Of a stretch of DNA of 64,000 bases, positions 59,099 through 64,000 are shown in pieces. The notes below the pieces were generated by a model. That model worked only from the letters and a program-made list of their open reading frames with translations, did no database searches and was not told the DNA's origin. The DNA comes from Paramarasmius palmivorus (taxonomy: Eukaryota; Basidiomycota; Agaricomycetes; Agaricales; Marasmiaceae), in assembly GCA_037176845.1 (NCBI GenBank), contig JAYKXP010000111.1, forward strand, positions 1 through 64,000, in the 5' to 3' direction. How positions within the stretch are numbered: the first letter of the stretch is position 1; every line of letters starts with the position of its first letter. The position numbers and the translations under genes are program-made.

Positions 59099-61446
59099 AT
59101 GCCTCGTGTGCTCCACGGCCTCCCTTGCCATTCAACTACCACCACCACACCCCTCAGCCCTAGTCCTCCCTCGCCAATAATGGCCTTCAATAACGCCCCA
59201 CATCTCACCTTTACCGGTCAAGCTTTCAACAACGTATCGCGCGATCAGGTCAATGTCACAGCAGAAGTCGTTCATATCAATTCACGGGCGGATGATGAGC
59301 CTACAGAATACAACGAGGTACAGGCTCTCACTGTAATGTATATTCATGAAGCTGAACATGACAATGATAGTTCGAACGCTTGAAGAAAGGGGAGATCTAT
59401 CTTCTGGAAGAGGTTCATCGTCGCGATATCTTGTCCTGCGGTTGTCCATGGGAGAACTGTGGATGTAATGCATCTTGTAGGGCCCAGAAAACGATTTACA
59501 GTGTCGAGCTGGTTAAGCAGCGAACCAAGTATACCGCTATCGAATACAAAGGCCCGGAGGCACAAGAGCTTTGGGAGAAAGATTTCCGTCACTTTTCACA
59601 AAACAGGTTCGTTACCACCTTCCTCACCCACCAACTTCACTGACAACCAGATAGGTCCCCCGACGCATGGCAACTCTACGGCCTGAACCGATCCAACGTC
59701 CCGTTTTTGATCTTCCACGACGGCGAGTCTTCCTCCCTCTTCAGCAATGCCGTATACTGATCAAGTTGGCGCGATAGAGCTCGTTCCTCTTCAGCATTTC
59801 TACACACGGTCGTTCTGGGGGGATGTCTTTGTTGGTTGTGTGAGGGTGCGTCCCAAAATCTCTGTTTCCTGTACCCGCAACGCTAACTGGCTGTCCTTTT
59901 AGAGGAAATTGGGTTGCTATGCCTCGGAGATATGGTTGAACGCAAGAGGGGGTCTGATCGAGGGACCCAAAGGGCCTTATTTTTTCGTTGACCGTGCTGA
60001 AAACATCAATGGAATTCCTATCACATCCTCAGCAAAGATGCTACAAGACGACATTTCCTTTCAATTCTTCCAACAATTCCCTCCAAAGACGATGGACCGT
60101 CTCATTCTGGAATCTGCACCGTATCATAGCTCAAGTTCACCGCTCAAAAGCCTTTTTCGTGAAGGAGCGCTCAACATCCCACTGGAAAACACCCCGGAAA
60201 CCCTCGATGGGCTCCGCATTGACACTGTATACTCCCCTTCCCTGGGGGCTGTTGCGAGGTGGTGGGATGGTGGGGTGTTGTGGGAAATGTACAGCAGGGA
60301 GGGGTTGGTGGATAAAACGGTATTGGATGATGGGCTGATTCAGTGAGTGAGCGTGGGCGTAATGGTTCAGTTTTGGGTGCTGATTTCTAAAGTTTTAAGC
60401 TAGACAGTCCAGATGTCAATGCTTGGTTTCGCTTTGACTGGCAAAAGTTTCGGGAGAGTTGGATGTCACAAAGCTCAAGGATCATTGATGGCTGCAGGAT
60501 GTTGGGAACAGAGGAACAATGCTGTATGTCCACCCCCTTTACCATGTCAATGATTGAACTCATCATTCTTCCTTTGCATAGTTATAGTTGGCCCCCCGGA
60601 TCTCTTTCTCCGAACATCAAGATACTTGAATCAACAAAGACTCTTACCATTTGAAACACCCCCGCCCATCTACCTCTTCATCTACCCTCTCCCCATGATG
60701 GTGTCCGGAATCAAGTCATGGGGAGAAAACAGAACCCACTTCTGGTCTCTTGATGAGAATGGGCAATCTGAGATGACGGAGGAGGAATGTAGGCGATGGA
60801 GAGTTCCAGAGCTGTATACGGATGTAGACTTTGATGAGCCACTTGCGTGGACATGGCCAAGCCATGCCTACGCTGCCATCCGCAACTGGCAAGTTGCTCG
60901 CGGCTTCGACCCTACCACTGCCGATTTTGCTCGAAGTTGTGGATATCCAGAGTTTGATATCCTCATCGATAACGAGGCAGCGGCAAGTCGGTTTGAAGAA
61001 GTTCATGGTTAGTCTCACAATCTCCTTGCAGTTGTTGGTACATTGTTAATTTACGATTCACAGAAAACTTGTCTACTCCCGACAAGCAGAGTGACCCAGT
61101 TGTCCCGGAAGAACTTGATACACCTTTGGCGGTTGAAGGTCAGTACTCCGTTCAATGTTATCTGTTAGTTCCGCCATCTCACTTCACAGCGACAGCGTTG
61201 GTTCCTCAGCCTTTGCTCAAGACATCCAAGATGGAGCCTTCACAGAACACTGTGACGCCAGAGCATTCCATGGTCCATCTGGAAAAGCCTCCCTGCGTAA
61301 TTAAGCATAATTCAGACGAATTCATGCGAATTCAGAACTTTTCCGGAATTCATATGAATTCATCTGAACGACGTGGTTTATCTTCGGAATGCGTACGAAT
61401 TCAGACAAATAAGATGCAAAGCTGCCTGCATTTCCTTTCTGTGTAG
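59099..61446 (+). pseudogene. NNVSRD-family protein, copy D
   Basis: Same exon order as copy C: NNVSRDQVNVTAE, YSVELVKQRTKYTAIEYKG, DAWQLYGLNRSNVPFLIF (Trp intact at 59668-59670), RSFWGDVFVG, SSAKMLQDDISFQFF, PIYLFIYPLP, HFWSLDEN, YAAIRNWQVARGFDP. One donor that is GT in copy C is GC here (GACG|GCGAG near 59722). Near 60560-60610 about 30 extra bases with a CCCCCC run put the two halves in different frames, so the long product is broken unless an unseen intron repairs it. The 3' end runs into the AATTCA-rich insertion. Function unknown; family-wide conservation suggests a real protein elsewhere. Confidence 0.7.
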
Positions 61447-62434
61447 ATAGCGTTCAAGCAACTGGAGATAGAAGTGAACTGAATTTATTTCCAGGGAAGC
61501 GTACAATACAATCACTACATACTAGTAATATACAAGTAACATCCACCTCTCCTAGCCCTGTCCTCACTGACACACCCTCCAAATCATACAAGGACATTAC
61601 ACTTTCCTGCGCAGAAGATCCTGCCTCGACATATAAGCTCGAAGCAACTAATGAGTGGATTGAAATACTCACACACAAGGTAGAAGTACACAAAAGCGAC
61701 GTGGGTGATCTCTGGAGTGAGATGTTCGGCTGGAAGGATGATACAGTAACACGTAATGAGAAACCAGGACATTGGCTATGAGTACGTCGCGGGAACGTTG
61801 ATCTTGAGGACGACGAGCGGTCGAGTTGGGGAAGAGAGCTGTCAACATACTAGAACCTAAAACGAGGAATTCAGTTCACAACATCGGTGGGAACCGATTG
61901 AACACTCACTTGGATGCTCTACCACACGACTGCCCCTTCTAGCCTCCAACTAAACATATTGCGGTAGCGAATGGGCATTTGGAGCGTTTTGCGAGAACAG
62001 AGAGAAGCAGGACCAAGGCGGAACGTGAAGGAGAGAAGGAAGGAAGGACAGAGTTCAAAACGCCGAACCGACCCCAAGAGATGATACGGGTAACATTCCC
62101 ACGATAAACCGGTCGCATCCGTGATTCTCGTAAACCCGTTGCTGACCCGCATTGTTGAGACTTAGAGATATTTCTCTCACTTCGCGGTCTACCCTCACGA
62201 CCTTCGACCTTCCCCCACTTTTTTCTCTAAATTCCTCCATGAGTCCCCTGTTTTGTCTAAATCTGATCTTAATTCACCCCAGAATTCAGACATTGGAAGT
62301 GAATCTCACTTGCATTAGTACGAGTTCAGCGTAACTTACCCGAATTAAGGCCCTAGTAACATAACGGTCCCTATTTCAGATGAATTAAGGTGAATTCCTA
62401 TGAATTATCCGGAATTCCGAAAGGAGGTTTTTCC
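61281..62434. mobile_element. Insertion with degenerate TIRs and AATTCA-rich ends
   Basis: The left end GGAAAAGCCTCCCT and the inverse of the right end GGAAAAACCTCCTT match, and both are followed by repeated TAATTCA/GAATTCA words for 120-150 bp (61300-61420, 62270-62415). Copy C lacks this sequence at the same place. Subterminal repeats of this kind are usual transposase sites in class II elements. No target duplication is evident. The interior has one open stretch and no transposase motif. Confidence 0.6.
61414..61781 (+). CDS. Open frame inside the insertion, unknown
   Basis: About 120 codons are open without an ATG, with an acceptor-like TTTATTTCCAG ending at 61493. Readable parts: SYKDITLSCAEDPASTYKLE, EWIEILTHKVEVHKSDVGD and WSEMFGWKDD, ending TGA 61781. 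It looks like a last exon rather than random sequence. It may be cargo of the inserted element. Confidence 0.35.
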
Positions 62435-62782
62435 TGATGTCAAGGCTGGAACACCCCCTCAGGTGCAGCCGATGGTCAATAGCTCGGACCCTGTGAGCAT
62501 TCTGGGAAAGCGCAAGCGAGGCAACCAGATTTATACAAGAAGGGTCAGACGAAGAGTGTGATTGTTTTGGTAAGTGATTCGGCAAGTACTAGATTATCGT
62601 ACTAACTATCTACAGGTACTCATGTTCTATATGGTTCGTTGCTGAATTTGCATATTTATGAACGTGTTATTCGCTTTTCTTCCTCTTTGGTGATTAGTAT
62701 ATGTAAGGCGCACAACGATACACGAAATATGTGCTCTACGAGTCGAATTCGCTGTATTATATCGTCTATATTGTTCAATACT

Positions 62783-63361
62783 ACTATCAATCATCTAGAA
62801 GTGCCAACTCAAATGTCGCTACCGTAAAAGTTCCTCATTTCCCTCCTGTTCCTCTCGGATTTTTGTACACGAGCTCTCTACATACCAAAGCTTTGATTCC
62901 ATATGTTTCTTGATTTTTAACGTGAGTTTTGAGGGATGCCAGGGATTGCCGGTGAAACACGTAGAAGTGCAAAGTGCTGCATCAATTTTTTTCACCTTCA
63001 TCCTTCATTCTCAAAGCTCAGTTTGTGCTCCCGGAAGGTCTCAGGCACATAGACCACTACCATCCTGATGTGTACAGCAATTTTTGTGGTATATGAGAGT
63101 GTGTAGCCCCATAGAAAAATCGAGGAGTGTTGACGCGCGTTGTTGGTGGGAGAAAGCTGTCATTTCCTGGATCGCAAAAAGTAATGCCTCTCTTCTCCCT
63201 AATATTCCAAAAATCTGAATTGGTAGTCTTTTAGATACTATACTCGAATGTCTATAAAAAATTTGTGGAAGGTTGACATCAAGGATTGACGACAGGGGAA
63301 GGTAGATACACTGAAATTGGCACTTCTAGTATGACTTGGCACTTCTAGATGATTGATAGTA
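62783..63361. mobile_element. MITE-like element with ~25-bp TIRs
   Basis: ACTATCAATCATCTAGAAG followed by TGCCAA near 62783 is exactly inverted at about 63337-63361, and a second TTGGCACTTCTAGTA lies just inside the right end. The ~580-bp interior has no gene. It lies just beyond the duplicated block. The target duplication is unclear. Confidence 0.7.
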
Positions 63362-64000
63362 TGTATTTGGCCTCTCTGCTAAACATTTCGCCTCGTTGTA
63401 TTACCACTTTCAAATTCCCGGTGAACGATGCCCGAAGATGAGGTAGAGACGTGGGTACCGAAAGTACGAGGATCCAAAACAGATGACGAGAATGAACAGA
63501 GACACTGTTTCCTGGATGTCCGAAGAAGAATCAGGAGTTGCGTCAAATTGGTCACTGTTGACGGTACAGTGTCAGCAAGACATTTTGACTTGGAAAGTAA
63601 GAAACAGAAGAGAACTACAAAAGTACTCACATGGGCACATAGATTAGATACTTTCCGACCAAGTGAACCCTTGACAAGCCTCTGAACCAAGCCTTCCACC
63701 CTCGCCAGTGCTTCGGAAAATCCAACTTGGTCTATGAATTATGTATCGGTCGAAATGGAACGACGATCCTGCTTGAGAAAACCAACAAAAGCCCACGGCG
63801 ACGAGCACCAGAGTCTCGTTCTAGCGATCTAGAGGTGATTCTAGTGGTTAGCTTGTTGTTATGGGGAGTGTAGGTTGGACTAACGCGTACGAAGATGTGG
63901 GTGATTGTTTTTCGAGCTAATCCTGGGTAGCCATCGCGCTATGGCTATGACAGTCATAGTTTAGTCCATTCAACAAGTTCCACCCGAGGACATGTTGACG
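63362..64000. other. Edge sequence, possible minus-strand gene end
   Basis: Minus-strand sequence from 63840 to 63380 has a GTGAGT donor near 63630 and an acceptor near 63560, with SSSDIQETVSLFILV after it. The + frame 63428-63685 overlaps it. Undecided. Confidence 0.3.

Larger units (their letters stand above)
53988..62640. repeat. Segmental duplication, copy 2
   Basis: It matches 32056-42960 in order and orientation. It lacks the palindrome and instead carries a ~1.15-kb insertion near the end of the NNVSRD gene. Divergence between copies is visible throughout, with small indels, so the duplication is not recent. Confidence 0.9.

Overview
The window looks like a repeat-rich segment of a mushroom-forming basidiomycete (Agaricomycete) chromosome. 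Supporting signs are many 48-60 nt GT-AG introns with consistent codon phase, an Agaricomycete-type Ty3/gypsy retrotransposon, MYND and BTB genes of the kind expanded in these fungi, and two copies of an uncharacterised Agaricomycete family with an NNVSRD motif and an HSFWGD/RSFWGD segment. No tRNA, rRNA or CRISPR array was seen. Many genes carry one or a few stops or frameshifts, so the region reads as accessory, decaying DNA. The species cannot be named from this window.

Layout. 1-1.8 kb: degenerate spliced coding remnants on the + strand. 1.8-11.5 kb: a Ty3/gypsy element on the - strand (gag, protease, pol with a decayed 3' end), with a primer-binding-site candidate and a long LTR-like leader carrying short repeats; a matching second LTR was not found. 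11.6-17.6 kb: an uncharacterised 286-aa gene, a GATAACC tandem repeat, a two-intron BTB/POZ gene, a small spliced gene and a broken MYND zinc-finger gene with a duplicated exon-intron unit. 18.7-20.7 kb: two short inverted-repeat transposons, one with an 8-bp target duplication. 22-31 kb: a decayed gene behind the first of four related divergent promoters, parts of spliced + strand genes, and an 855-bp element with 105-bp terminal inverted repeats.

32.06-42.96 kb and 53.99-62.64 kb are two copies of a segmental duplication. Each has a left part of unclear coding content, a divergent promoter and an NNVSRD-family gene. The first copy is split by a 3.28-kb near-perfect palindrome inserted inside the promoter; the second has a 1.15-kb AATTCA-rich insertion near the 3' end of its gene. 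Between the copies lie a helical membrane-anchored gene with an internal stop, a Crinkler-like P-loop NTPase pseudogene, a salicylate-hydroxylase-like FAD monooxygenase pseudogene, a RIB3 (DHBP synthase) pseudogene, and a second, different gene behind another copy of the same divergent promoter.

The most unusual structure is the palindrome. Its inner arms of about 1.5 kb appear identical, while its outermost ~60 bp differ between sides. It shares a ~470-bp core with the 855-bp element at 26.6-27.4 kb, and a transcript through it would form a very long hairpin. The other notable pattern is one divergent promoter and 5' leader placed four times in front of at least two unrelated kinds of gene.
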